Positions 1-7,471 of a stretch of 64,000 bases of DNA are shown in pieces. Numbering within the stretch: position 1 is the first letter of the stretch; every line of letters begins with the position of its first letter. Both the position numbers and the translations under genes were made by a program. Location: NCBI RefSeq assembly GCF_001463705.1, contig NZ_BBWH01000026.1, positions 24,035-88,034 on the forward strand. Reading direction: 5' to 3'. The notes beneath the pieces were generated by a model that did not search any database, was not told where the DNA came from, and saw only the letters and a program-made list of their open reading frames with translations. This DNA is from Aureimonas sp. AU12 (GTDB taxonomy: Bacteria; Pseudomonadota; Alphaproteobacteria; Rhizobiales; Rhizobiaceae).

Positions 1-1
1 C

Positions 2-82
2 GAGCCGCTGGCGGAGGCCGTGAAGAGGCTGGGCGCCAAGGGCGCTCCGGTCACCGGGTTGCGACGCCCGACGACGCGTTAA
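2..82 (+). CDS. C-terminal fragment of an unidentified protein
   Basis: The first bases read as the last 26 codons of a rightward gene, ending in TAA at 80-82. The tail is rich in Arg, Gly and Ala and ends PTTR. Nothing in so short a piece identifies the family. It converges on the RTX gene to its right, and the hairpin at 101-129 lies just after its stop. The reading frame is inferred only from the open frame and the stop position. Confidence 0.35.
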   Translation, partial: EPLAEAVKRLGAKGAPVTGLRRPTTR

Positions 83-92
83 CGCGGGTACT

Positions 93-129
93 GCACAAAA
101 AAGACTGGGCGCCAGAGGCGCCCAGTCTT
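93..129 (-). terminator. Rho-independent terminator of the RTX gene, possibly bidirectional
   Basis: A perfect 13-bp stem (AAGACTGGGCGCC, 101-113, and its complement, 117-129) closes a 3-nt loop. Leftward, the stem is followed by a run of T residues (complement of the A run at 97-102), as in an intrinsic terminator. It lies 29 bases after the RTX gene stop and 18 after the rightward stop, so it may serve both. Confidence 0.85.
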
Positions 130-157
130 CATCTCGTTGGGATCCTGCCTTGGCAGA

Positions 158-1288
158 TTACAGAGCCTGGAAGTCGTTCGCCGACAGCTTCACGTTGTTG
201 TCGAACTGCGCGATCGCGATGGCCTGACCGGCACCGACGCCATCGGCGTCATAGTACAGGATGTGGGTCTTGGTGTCGTAGATGCCCTGCGGGCCGTTGC
301 CCACGGCGTTGTCGAGGTTGAAGCCCGGGGCGCCACCGAAGTCGGAGGGGACAAAGCCGAGCTTGTCGGAGCCCGACGTGAAGCCACGGATACGGTCGAG
401 GCCGTTCTCGGTCGGAGCGCTGAACACGAACAGGTCCGCATCGGCACCGCCGGTCAGGTCGTCGTTGCCGCCGCCACCGATGATGGTGTCGCTGCCGCCG
501 AGGCCGGAGATCTTGTTGGCGCCAGCGTCGCCCGTCAGACGATCGGCGAAGTTCGAGCCTTCGAGGTTCTCGAAGCCGACCAGACGGTCGATGCCCTGAT
601 CGCCGCCGATGATCTGCGCTGCCGTGGTGGCGAGCGAAACCGTCACGCCGCCGGTCGAGAACTTGTAGGTGACTTCGTCGACGCCAACGCCACCGTTCAT
701 GGTGTCGTTGCCTTGGTCACCGGAGATGATGTCGTTGCCGGCACCGCCGTTGATGTCGTCATTGCCGACGAGACCGCGCAGGCTGTTGTTGCCGCCGTTG
801 CCGAGAATGCGATTGTCGAGATCGTTGCCGGAACCGTTGAGGTTCAGGTCGCTTTCGGTGCCGGTGGCCGACGTGAAGACGCCGTTCGACAGGAGACGGA
901 GGACTTCGACGTTCGACGAGAGCTTGTAGCTCTGGTTGCTGTAAAGCGGCTCGCCGCCTTCGCCAAAGGTGATCTCGCTCGTGTAACCAGCGAACACGAC
1001 CGTATCGGTGCCCTCGCCGGAGAACTCGACGACGCGGTCGCCGCGGTCGTCGACGTAGTAGGTGTCGTTACCGACGCCGCCCACCATGGAGTCGGCACCC
1101 TCGCCGCCGCTCAACTGATCGTCGCCTTCGCCGCCGAGAAGCGTGTCGTTGCCGGCACCGGCATAGAGCCGATCGTTGCCGGCGCCGCCCTCGAGGCGGT
1201 CGTTACCTGCGTAACCGTAGATGAAGTCGTCTCCCGCGGTGCCCGCGAGATCGTTGTCTGCGCCTGCCGTACCAGTGATCTTAGCCAT
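158..1288 (-). CDS. RTX calcium-binding protein, probable type I secretion substrate
   Basis: 376 aa with no N-terminal signal peptide. It opens directly with glycine/aspartate nonapeptide repeats of the GGxGxDxLx type (roughly residues 10-80), with further blocks near residues 150-200 and 245-285. Each block should fold as a calcium-binding parallel beta-roll once outside the cell. The last ~70 residues lack repeats and end in a mixed hydrophobic segment (DFQAL), as in type I secretion signals. A GAGG motif precedes the ATG by 7 nt. No catalytic domain is visible, so it may be structural or adhesive in the matrix. It sits at the edge of the polysaccharide locus; no HlyB/HlyD genes are in the window. 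Confidence 0.85.
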   Translation of the reverse strand: MAKITGTAGADNDLAGTAGDDFIYGYAGNDRLEGGAGNDRLYAGAGNDTLLGGEGDDQLSGGEGADSMVGGVGNDTYYVDDRGDRVVEFSGEGTDTVVFAGYTSEITFGEGGEPLYSNQSYKLSSNVEVLRLLSNGVFTSATGTESDLNLNGSGNDLDNRILGNGGNNSLRGLVGNDDINGGAGNDIISGDQGNDTMNGGVGVDEVTYKFSTGGVTVSLATTAAQIIGGDQGIDRLVGFENLEGSNFADRLTGDAGANKISGLGGSDTIIGGGGNDDLTGGADADLFVFSAPTENGLDRIRGFTSGSDKLGFVPSDFGGAPGFNLDNAVGNGPQGIYDTKTHILYYDADGVGAGQAIAIAQFDNNVKLSANDFQAL

Positions 1289-1437
1289 CGTAGCCTCTCA
1301 GCGTTCATTCCCGAAGCGAGACCTACCGTTACGTTAAGAAATTGGCAAGCTTACCGTAGTGTGAAAATACCCCTCTGGTGAAAATTAATGGTGAATGCCC
1401 CGGATCGCTCGGATTTTAATAAAGTAAAATAATTCTG

Positions 1438-2574
1438 TCATCGCGTCGGCAGGCTGGCGATGGTGCCAACTGCCGCTGTGGAGACCCGTTTCGTCTCGGT
1501 CAGCTTGTGGGACAGATGAATGAAGAAACGTTCGATCGTCAGGTAGCTGATGATAGAAACGACGATCGCGGCAGCAATGATCATCGTCGCGAGCACGGGC
1601 CACGGCAGCGATGATCCCTTGAAGATCATGATCGAGGGCACAATCACGAACGGGTGGCTGAGGTAGAGCGAGTAAGAGGCGTCACCCAGCAGGATGAACA
1701 AGCGGCTTGAGCGCACAGTATCGTTCAGATCTTTCGACATCACGACGCCTGCAAAGAGCGCCAGCGACGGAAGTCCTCGATAGAGGAACCGGTAATTCAT
1801 GTCGAAGGCAGGGGTCCAATACGGGCTGAGGACCATGTTGCCGAGGATGAAGCCCGCTAGGCCCAACACGACGAGAGCCACGGCCGAACCCAGGTTCAGC
1901 CGGTATCCGCGGACGAACAGATGGTAGGCGACCATGCCGCCGATGAATTCGAGGAGAACCGTGTTGGACAGGAAGCTCGAGAGGACCGTCGCACTGCCGA
2001 AAAGGCTGTTGGCGACGACGAACAGGACGATGGCCGCCGAGGCGACGATCTTGATCCGCCTCACGCCGAACAGGATGCAGGCCGCGACGATCGCGTAGAA
2101 GAACATCTCGTAGTTCAGCGTCCAGCCCTGACCGAGGATCGGCCGGACGAGCTCTTCCCCGGCCGGGACGAACGGGATGAACAGGAGCGAGCGCAGGAGG
2201 TCGGCCAGCGGCGGTATGCCGCCGCCGCGGGGTATGGCGATCGCGGCCGCGAAGAAGAGCGCCGTGTAGAACCAATAGACGGGTGCCACGCGAATGAGGC
2301 GACGCAGGCTGAACGAGACGCCCGCCTTCAGGCCGCGAGGCCGGTGCCGCACGACATGTGCGATGATGAAGCCGCTGATGATGAAGAAGATGTCGACGCC
2401 GCTGCCCCACGGGACGAGGTCGATCGACCGGTAGGTGGCATCGGGGATCAGTGCGGCCTCGTGCATCATCATCATCACATGTCCGAACAGGACGATGAAG
2501 GCGGCGAAGAAGCGAAGGTACTGGACGGAATCGATCCGGAACGACGGTGTCGGGGCTGACGGTCTCACGCTCAT
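1438..2574 (-). CDS. Acyltransferase 3 family membrane protein (polysaccharide O-acyltransferase)
   Basis: 378 aa, about ten hydrophobic segments, typical of the OafA/ExoZ acyltransferase 3 family, which adds acetyl or similar groups to surface sugars at the inner membrane. Visible family marks are the His in the first helix (VLFGHVM) and the RRLIRVAPVYW segment near residue 90. The ATG overlaps the stop of the upstream polymerase-like gene in an ATGA at 2571-2574, so the two are translationally coupled. It is the last gene of a GT2-GT4-polymerase-acyltransferase operon, suggesting it decorates that polymer. The acyl donor and target sugar cannot be read from sequence. Confidence 0.87.
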   Translation of the reverse strand: MSVRPSAPTPSFRIDSVQYLRFFAAFIVLFGHVMMMMHEAALIPDATYRSIDLVPWGSGVDIFFIISGFIIAHVVRHRPRGLKAGVSFSLRRLIRVAPVYWFYTALFFAAAIAIPRGGGIPPLADLLRSLLFIPFVPAGEELVRPILGQGWTLNYEMFFYAIVAACILFGVRRIKIVASAAIVLFVVANSLFGSATVLSSFLSNTVLLEFIGGMVAYHLFVRGYRLNLGSAVALVVLGLAGFILGNMVLSPYWTPAFDMNYRFLYRGLPSLALFAGVVMSKDLNDTVRSSRLFILLGDASYSLYLSHPFVIVPSIMIFKGSSLPWPVLATMIIAAAIVVSIISYLTIERFFIHLSHKLTETKRVSTAAVGTIASLPTR

Positions 2575-3998
2575 CGTCCGGCCTTCTCTTCGATCGCGAG
2601 CGCGGCGGGTCCGCGGGTCTGTGTCAGGGGACGCCGAGCCGGCTTCGGCGAGCGTCGCGGGCGGCGAGCCCTGTCGTTGGTCAAGCGCGGATACAGCAGC
2701 GTGAAGATCGGCATGATGTACCAGATGATGAAGTCGCCTTGGAACGGGCCGTCATTGTGATAGAAAATGTGCGCGGCGTAGGGCGTGAAGGCCAAGGCGA
2801 TCAAGGTCTTGCTGCGCATCTTGTAGATCGCGAAGCCGGCGAGCACGAGAATCAGCGCGCCATACTTGTTCAGGATCATCAGATAATAGTTGTGGAGGGC
2901 ATGCAGCGTCATGGCCAGCGGGTTTTCGTAGTTCTTCAACGTGTCCCAATAGCTGTGCCAATACTCGACGCTGTCGAAGGACAGGCCATAGCCGTAGGGT
3001 CTTGCCAGGAACAGGAGAGACCCGAACGCGCGAAGGACGGCCCGGCCCGCCGAGGAGCCGTCGTCCGTGCGCGCCACGCGCCAGCCGAGGTCGGCGAGCG
3101 TCAGCATGATGTCGTCGAGGAAGACCACGAAGGGCAGGAGCGTGACGGTGAGGATCACCGCGATCGCCGGCCGGACGAGGAACAGGTAGAAGACGATGAA
3201 CAGGACGGCGCCGATCAGCGGCGACCGATTGCCGGAGACGATCGATCCGAAGAGGAAGAAGGCGAGCAGCAGCGCGGTCGGCTTGTCGAAGCTGCGCAGC
3301 AGATCCTTGTGCTCGACGGCGCGAGCGGCAAAGCCGACCGCGAACAGAAGACAGAGCTGGGTTCCCAGGTGGACCGGACTGAAGGACAGTCCCATGGCGC
3401 GCAGGCGCCGGGTCAGGAAGACGCTTTCGTCGCCCATGTCGAGCGGTTGCATGCGCTGCAGCGTATCACGCAGCGCCCAGGCCGGGTTGAAGTGAAGAAA
3501 CTGGAGGAAGGCGACGAAGGTCGTCAGGCCAATGGCCGCTGCGAAGATGTAGAACACCATGCGAGGTCCGCAGACCCGCACGAGGCAGGCGCCGACGACG
3601 ACGCTGACGGCGGCCTGGACGTGGATCTCGAGGATCTGGCGTCCGAGATCGGCGGCCGGCATGCCGTTGATGAGGCTCGACATGATGCCGATCGCCGCGC
3701 ACGCGGCGATGATGCCGAGAATGGTGCGGATATCCTGCACGGCGCGCACGAGAAGGCCGGGGGAGGTGAGGCCGATCAGGCCGAGGATGGCCATCGCCGT
3801 CATGGCGCGCAACGGCAGGCCGCCGAAGCCGTATTTCACCAGCGCGATCGACAGCAGCAGCGTGATGAAGAAGAGGGCGGCGCAGCTGTAGTAGAGGTAG
3901 TCGCGCCGGATCCCGTCGCGCGAGGCCGGCGGCGCGGCGTTCCGGGCGCGTCGCCGGGCGCCGGACATCGATCGGTGCATCGTCTGCGAGGCCATCAT
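2571..3998 (-). CDS. O-antigen ligase/Wzy-like polysaccharide polymerase
   Basis: 475 aa with about 10-12 membrane segments after a basic cytoplasmic N-terminus of ~33 residues. The layout, with a large external loop around residues 290-360 and the SGNRSPLIGA motif near residue 230, fits the O-antigen ligase / Wzy / ExoQ superfamily, which joins lipid-linked repeat units in the periplasm. Two adjacent ATGs (3998 and 3995) follow AAGGAG; the second has better spacing, so the true start may be one codon later. It is 87 nt downstream of the GT4 gene and overlaps the acyltransferase by 4 nt. Polymerase versus ligase cannot be decided here; the context favours polymerase. Confidence 0.8.
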   Translation of the reverse strand: MMASQTMHRSMSGARRRARNAAPPASRDGIRRDYLYYSCAALFFITLLLSIALVKYGFGGLPLRAMTAMAILGLIGLTSPGLLVRAVQDIRTILGIIAACAAIGIMSSLINGMPAADLGRQILEIHVQAAVSVVVGACLVRVCGPRMVFYIFAAAIGLTTFVAFLQFLHFNPAWALRDTLQRMQPLDMGDESVFLTRRLRAMGLSFSPVHLGTQLCLLFAVGFAARAVEHKDLLRSFDKPTALLLAFFLFGSIVSGNRSPLIGAVLFIVFYLFLVRPAIAVILTVTLLPFVVFLDDIMLTLADLGWRVARTDDGSSAGRAVLRAFGSLLFLARPYGYGLSFDSVEYWHSYWDTLKNYENPLAMTLHALHNYYLMILNKYGALILVLAGFAIYKMRSKTLIALAFTPYAAHIFYHNDGPFQGDFIIWYIMPIFTLLYPRLTNDRARRPRRSPKPARRPLTQTRGPAALAIEEKAGR

Positions 3999-4085
3999 CG
4001 TCTCCTTCGCGAGCCCGGAAGCTCCGGCGTCCCCGATCGTCCGGCGGGGCGGTCTGCCAGGGACCCGGACGGTCCGCCGTCAGCC

Positions 4086-5225
4086 TCAGGCGCTGGCGCG
4101 GATGCCGTCGCCGAGCGAGACGGGCACCGCGGCGACGGCCGGCTGCTGGCCGGCAGCCGGGCGGGGAATGTCGAGCACGTCGCAGAAATGGCCGATCGTG
4201 GTCTGCCAGTCGTCGAAGAGCTCACGCGAGACGACGAAGGCCTGCGGGTCGAGCATGGCCTCACGGATCTTGTCGGCGAGCCCCTGCGGCGCGTCGGGAT
4301 CGAAGTAGAAGCGATCGGGGAAGGCGAGGTCGCGGTTGGCGTCGATGTCCGAGAGGATGAGCGGCATCCCCTCCTGGATCGCCTCCAGCACCGCGTTCGA
4401 CATGCCCTCGTGATGCGAGCAGTTGATGAAGAGGCCGTGGCGGCGCATCTCCTTCAGGACCTCCTCGCGCGGACGGGCGCCCATGAACGAGACGCGGCTC
4501 GCGCCCCGTTCGGTGGCGAGCGCCGCCAGCATCGGCGCTTCCGGCGAATTGTCGGCCCCGCCGACGATCGCGATGTCGGGGCAGTCGTCGCCGAGGAGGG
4601 CGGCGGCCTCGACGAGGACGCGGTAGTTCTTCTGGACGGTGAGGCGGCCCACCGCCAGAACCGAGCGCGAGCGCTCCGCCAGCGCCACCGGTGCCTCGCG
4701 CTGCGCGCGCGCCAGACCGTTGCGGATGACGCTCGCCTCGATGCCGAGGGTCGCCAGATGCTTCTGGATGCTCGGCGTCACCGCGACGACGCGGTGCGCG
4801 AAGCGCGCCAGCTTCTCGGACACCTGGAACACGGTCGACATGACCGGTCCCCACTTGGCGAGGATGTGGTCGATCGAGCCCGAGCGCACGACGACGCGCG
4901 TGCCGCGCGGGCCCATGAGCCGGGCGAGCGGCGCCAGCATGGCGAAATTGATGCCGAGGATGAAGACGCGGTCGTAGCGCCCCGTCAGGATCCGCCAGAA
5001 GGCGTGGACGAGATAGAGCGCCTTGTCGGTGCGCATCAGCTTCGAGGCGGGAACCTTGAGGATGCGCACGTCGCGGCGCGTCTCGTCGCCGGTCAGCACC
5101 ATGACGCTGATGTCGGCGACGCCGGCGGCATGGTTGACGAACTCTTCGGCGAACTTCTCGACGCCGCCTTCGTGGCCCGAGACGCTGCGCGGGCCGACGA
5201 TCAGGAGCCGGTGTCTATCGTCCAT
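4086..5225 (-). CDS. Family 4 glycosyltransferase (exopolysaccharide locus)
   Basis: 379 aa with a two-Rossmann GT-B fold: an N-terminal half with the glycine-rich start (LLIVGPRSVSG) and a C-terminal half with VGRLTVQKNY, the nucleotide-sugar domain, and the EX7E signature (HHEGMSNAVLEAIQEG). Such enzymes are retaining transferases acting on lipid-linked oligosaccharide at the cytoplasmic membrane. GGAG lies 8 nt before the ATG. The start overlaps the end of the upstream GT2 gene by 11 nt, and the polymerase-like gene follows, so it belongs to the repeat-unit assembly operon. Donor and acceptor sugars are unknown. Confidence 0.9.
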   Translation of the reverse strand: MDDRHRLLIVGPRSVSGHEGGVEKFAEEFVNHAAGVADISVMVLTGDETRRDVRILKVPASKLMRTDKALYLVHAFWRILTGRYDRVFILGINFAMLAPLARLMGPRGTRVVVRSGSIDHILAKWGPVMSTVFQVSEKLARFAHRVVAVTPSIQKHLATLGIEASVIRNGLARAQREAPVALAERSRSVLAVGRLTVQKNYRVLVEAAALLGDDCPDIAIVGGADNSPEAPMLAALATERGASRVSFMGARPREEVLKEMRRHGLFINCSHHEGMSNAVLEAIQEGMPLILSDIDANRDLAFPDRFYFDPDAPQGLADKIREAMLDPQAFVVSRELFDDWQTTIGHFCDVLDIPRPAAGQQPAVAAVPVSLGDGIRASA

Positions 5226-6069
5226 GTCCCAGTCTCCGCCTTACAGATCGCAACCAAGAGGGAATGAGCAGCAGCTTGGTGTAGGTCACCATCGTGCGCC
5301 ACGGCGACACCGGCCCCTGGCTTTCGGAATCGTGGATGAGCCGGGCGGCGAAGGAATACAGCATCTGCCGCCGCCGCTTGCTCACGGTGATGGAATTGCC
5401 ATGATAGGTGCGCGTGACCAGGATCTTCGGGATCGCGCCGAAGGTCAGCCCGGCGCGGATCGCGCGCAGGTAGAGGTCGTAGTCCTGTGCGTAGCGGAAG
5501 GTCTCGTCGTAATGCCCGATCGGCGCCGTCGAGGATTTCCGAAAGGCCAGCGAGGAATGGACGATGAAGTTGCGGCTCGCCAGCTCGCGCTTGATGCCGG
5601 CATCGTCGGTCGGGCCGCCGATCGTCCACGTCTTGCCCGAGGTGACGTCGAGGCCGAGGGCGTAGGTGAAGAGGAGATCGCATTCGGGATGCGCAACGAA
5701 ATGGGCGATCGTCTCGGTGGCGCGCGTCGGCTCAGGCAGGTCGTCGTCGTCGTTGCGCAGGATCAGATCCCCGGTCGAGACCGCGATCGCCTTGTTGAGC
5801 GAGCGCGTCAGTCCGATCTGGCGCTCGTTCTGCAGGAAGCGCACACGCGCCTCGCCGGCGAAGGGCGCCGACATCGCCGCAAGGTCCGCGGCGGGATTGT
5901 CGATCACGACCAGGATCTCGTGGGCCGCGGGATCGGCGAGATAGGTGCGCACGATCTCCTCGGCCCGTCCGTCGCCCGTGGTGGGAATGAGGATCGTGGT
6001 GGTCGGCGCTTCCACCTGCCGGGCCGAGCCCGGCGAGGGGGCGGGTGCAACGCTGCCGAAGGCGTCCAT
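5215..6069 (-). CDS. Family 2 glycosyltransferase
   Basis: 284 aa from the chosen ATG. This start is preferred over one 99 nt upstream because GGAGCGG precedes it by about 10 nt and the conserved fold (TTTILIPTTG) begins ~20 residues later. A GT-A domain is clear: nucleotide-binding start, the acidic metal-binding cluster RNDDDD near residue 100, and the YDLYLRA segment in the acceptor half. It is probably inverting and cytoplasmic or membrane-associated. It heads the leftward operon GT2-GT4-polymerase-acyltransferase, divergent from the UDP-glucuronate epimerase gene. The sugar it transfers is not predictable. Confidence 0.88.
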   Translation of the reverse strand: MDAFGSVAPAPSPGSARQVEAPTTTILIPTTGDGRAEEIVRTYLADPAAHEILVVIDNPAADLAAMSAPFAGEARVRFLQNERQIGLTRSLNKAIAVSTGDLILRNDDDDLPEPTRATETIAHFVAHPECDLLFTYALGLDVTSGKTWTIGGPTDDAGIKRELASRNFIVHSSLAFRKSSTAPIGHYDETFRYAQDYDLYLRAIRAGLTFGAIPKILVTRTYHGNSITVSKRRRQMLYSFAARLIHDSESQGPVSPWRTMVTYTKLLLIPSWLRSVRRRLGHGR

Positions 6070-6346
6070 TCGAGTTCCGCTCCATTGATGGCTGCCAGAC
6101 CCGCCGGCCCTGACGGCCGAAGGGCACGGGTGACCCGGCGATCTGCGTGGATCCTGCAAGCCATCCAAAACGGCGTCTGCAAGATGGTCGGCAGAGGACT
6201 GAAATCAACCTATCCAACCTGTCCTATAGCCAATTGTGCAGAGCAACACAAAGCGGCTAAGGAGAGGCGAAGTCGCCGATTCCGGTTTTTTCGTCGCCTG
6301 GATTGCCGTTCTGCCACAACAGACGAATGCGAGGAGGCCCGAGGCC

Positions 6347-7360
6347 ATGCGTTATCTCGTGACCGGCACGGCCGGATTCATCGGCTTCCACCTGGCGCGG
6401 CGGCTGCTGCGCGAGGGCCACGAAGTCGTCGGCATCGACGGTCTGACGACCTATTACGACGTGCTGCTCAAGCAGCGGCGTCTCGCCATTCTGCAGGAAT
6501 TTCCCGGCTTCAGTCCTTATGAGTTCATGCTCGAGGACGAGGCGGCGGTCATACGGGTGTTCGAGGAGACCAAGCCCGAGATCGTCGTGCATCTGGCCGC
6601 GCAGGCCGGCGTTCGCTATTCGATCGAGAACCCGCGCGCCTACATCAACGCCAACGTCGTCGGCACGTTCAACGTCCTGGAGGCCTGCCGCTTCCATCCG
6701 GTGAAGCACCTCGTCCTTGCCTCGACCTCCTCGGCCTACGGCGCCAACGAGAAGACGCCGTTCGAGGAGACCGACAAGTCGATCCATCCGATCACGCTCT
6801 ACGCGGCGACGAAGACCTCGACCGAACTGATGGCGCATTGCTACGCGCATCTCTTCGCGATTCCGACCACGGCGTTCCGCTTCTTCACGGTCTACGGACC
6901 CTGGGGCCGGCCGGACATGGCCTATTACATCTTCGCCCGGAAGATCCTGGCCGGCGAGCCGATCGAGATCTTCAACAACGGCGAGAGCTACCGCGACTTC
7001 ACCTATATCGACGACCTCGTGGAATCGATCGTGCGCCTCGTCGCCGCGCCTCCGGCCTTCCCGGCCGATCGCAGCGGCGAGCCGGCTCCGGCGATCGATA
7101 CGCTGAGCCCGGTCGCGCCCTATCGCATGGTCAATATCGGCGGCGGTCATCCCGTCAAGCTGATGGATTTCGTCGAGGAGATCGAGACGGCGCTCGGCGT
7201 CACCGCGCAGAAGGTGCTGAAGCCGCTGCCGCCGGGCGACGTCGTGGGCACCTACGCCTCGGCCGAGCTCCTGCAGCACGTCATCGGCTACAAGCCGGAC
7301 ACGCCGCTCTCGGTCGGCATTCCCGCCTTCGTCGAATGGTATCGCGCGCACGTCAACTGA
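6347..7360 (+). CDS. UDP-glucuronate 4-epimerase (NAD-dependent epimerase/dehydratase)
   Basis: 337 aa short-chain dehydrogenase-fold enzyme. The NAD-binding motif TGTAGFIG sits at residues 6-13, the catalytic STSSAYG and YAATK motifs follow in order, and the YGPWGRPDMA and NNGESYRDFTYIDD segments are characteristic of the UDP-glucuronate epimerase (LspL/GAE) branch, which makes UDP-galacturonate. GAGGAGG lies 10 nt before this ATG; an upstream in-frame ATG adds 37 non-conserved residues and was rejected. It is monocistronic, divergent from the GT operon, and ends at a strong terminator. The context implies a uronic-acid-containing polymer. A different UDP-hexuronate substrate remains possible. 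Confidence 0.85.
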   Translation: MRYLVTGTAGFIGFHLARRLLREGHEVVGIDGLTTYYDVLLKQRRLAILQEFPGFSPYEFMLEDEAAVIRVFEETKPEIVVHLAAQAGVRYSIENPRAYINANVVGTFNVLEACRFHPVKHLVLASTSSAYGANEKTPFEETDKSIHPITLYAATKTSTELMAHCYAHLFAIPTTAFRFFTVYGPWGRPDMAYYIFARKILAGEPIEIFNNGESYRDFTYIDDLVESIVRLVAAPPAFPADRSGEPAPAIDTLSPVAPYRMVNIGGGHPVKLMDFVEEIETALGVTAQKVLKPLPPGDVVGTYASAELLQHVIGYKPDTPLSVGIPAFVEWYRAHVN

Positions 7361-7386
7361 CATCGCCGTCCTTGCGATGAAACGAG

Positions 7387-7419
7387 AAAGGCCCCGGCTC
7401 GCGCGAGCCGGGGCCTTTT
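7387..7419 (+). terminator. Rho-independent terminator after the epimerase gene
   Basis: A fully palindromic segment (AAAGGCCCCGGCTC paired with its complement around a GCGC centre, 7387-7418) ends in TTTT. It lies 26 bases after the epimerase stop. Because the A run on its left mirrors the T run, it could also stop transcription from the right. Confidence 0.85.
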
Positions 7420-7426
7420 CTGTCGG

Positions 7427-7459
7427 GCTCCCCGCGGGACGACCGTCCCTGCGGGGAGC
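7427..7459 (-). terminator. Hairpin after the RTX-lyase gene
   Basis: The arms GCTCCCCGCGGGAC (7427-7440) and GTCCCTGCGGGGAGC (7445-7459) pair over 14 bp with one bulged T and a 4-nt loop. It begins 12 bases after the RTX-lyase stop. There is no T run, so it may act as a 3' stabiliser, with the palindrome at 7387-7418 as a back-up terminator. Confidence 0.6.
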
Positions 7460-7471
7460 GCACTCTGGGCG

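Noticed and set aside
2547..5267. Very long open frame (906 codons) on the plus strand, antisense to the polysaccharide genes
   Set aside because: It mirrors the codon pattern of the polymerase-like and GT4 genes, is rich in Arg/Asp/Glu/Gln low-complexity sequence and has no domain. Similar long antisense frames accompany most genes in this GC-rich DNA.
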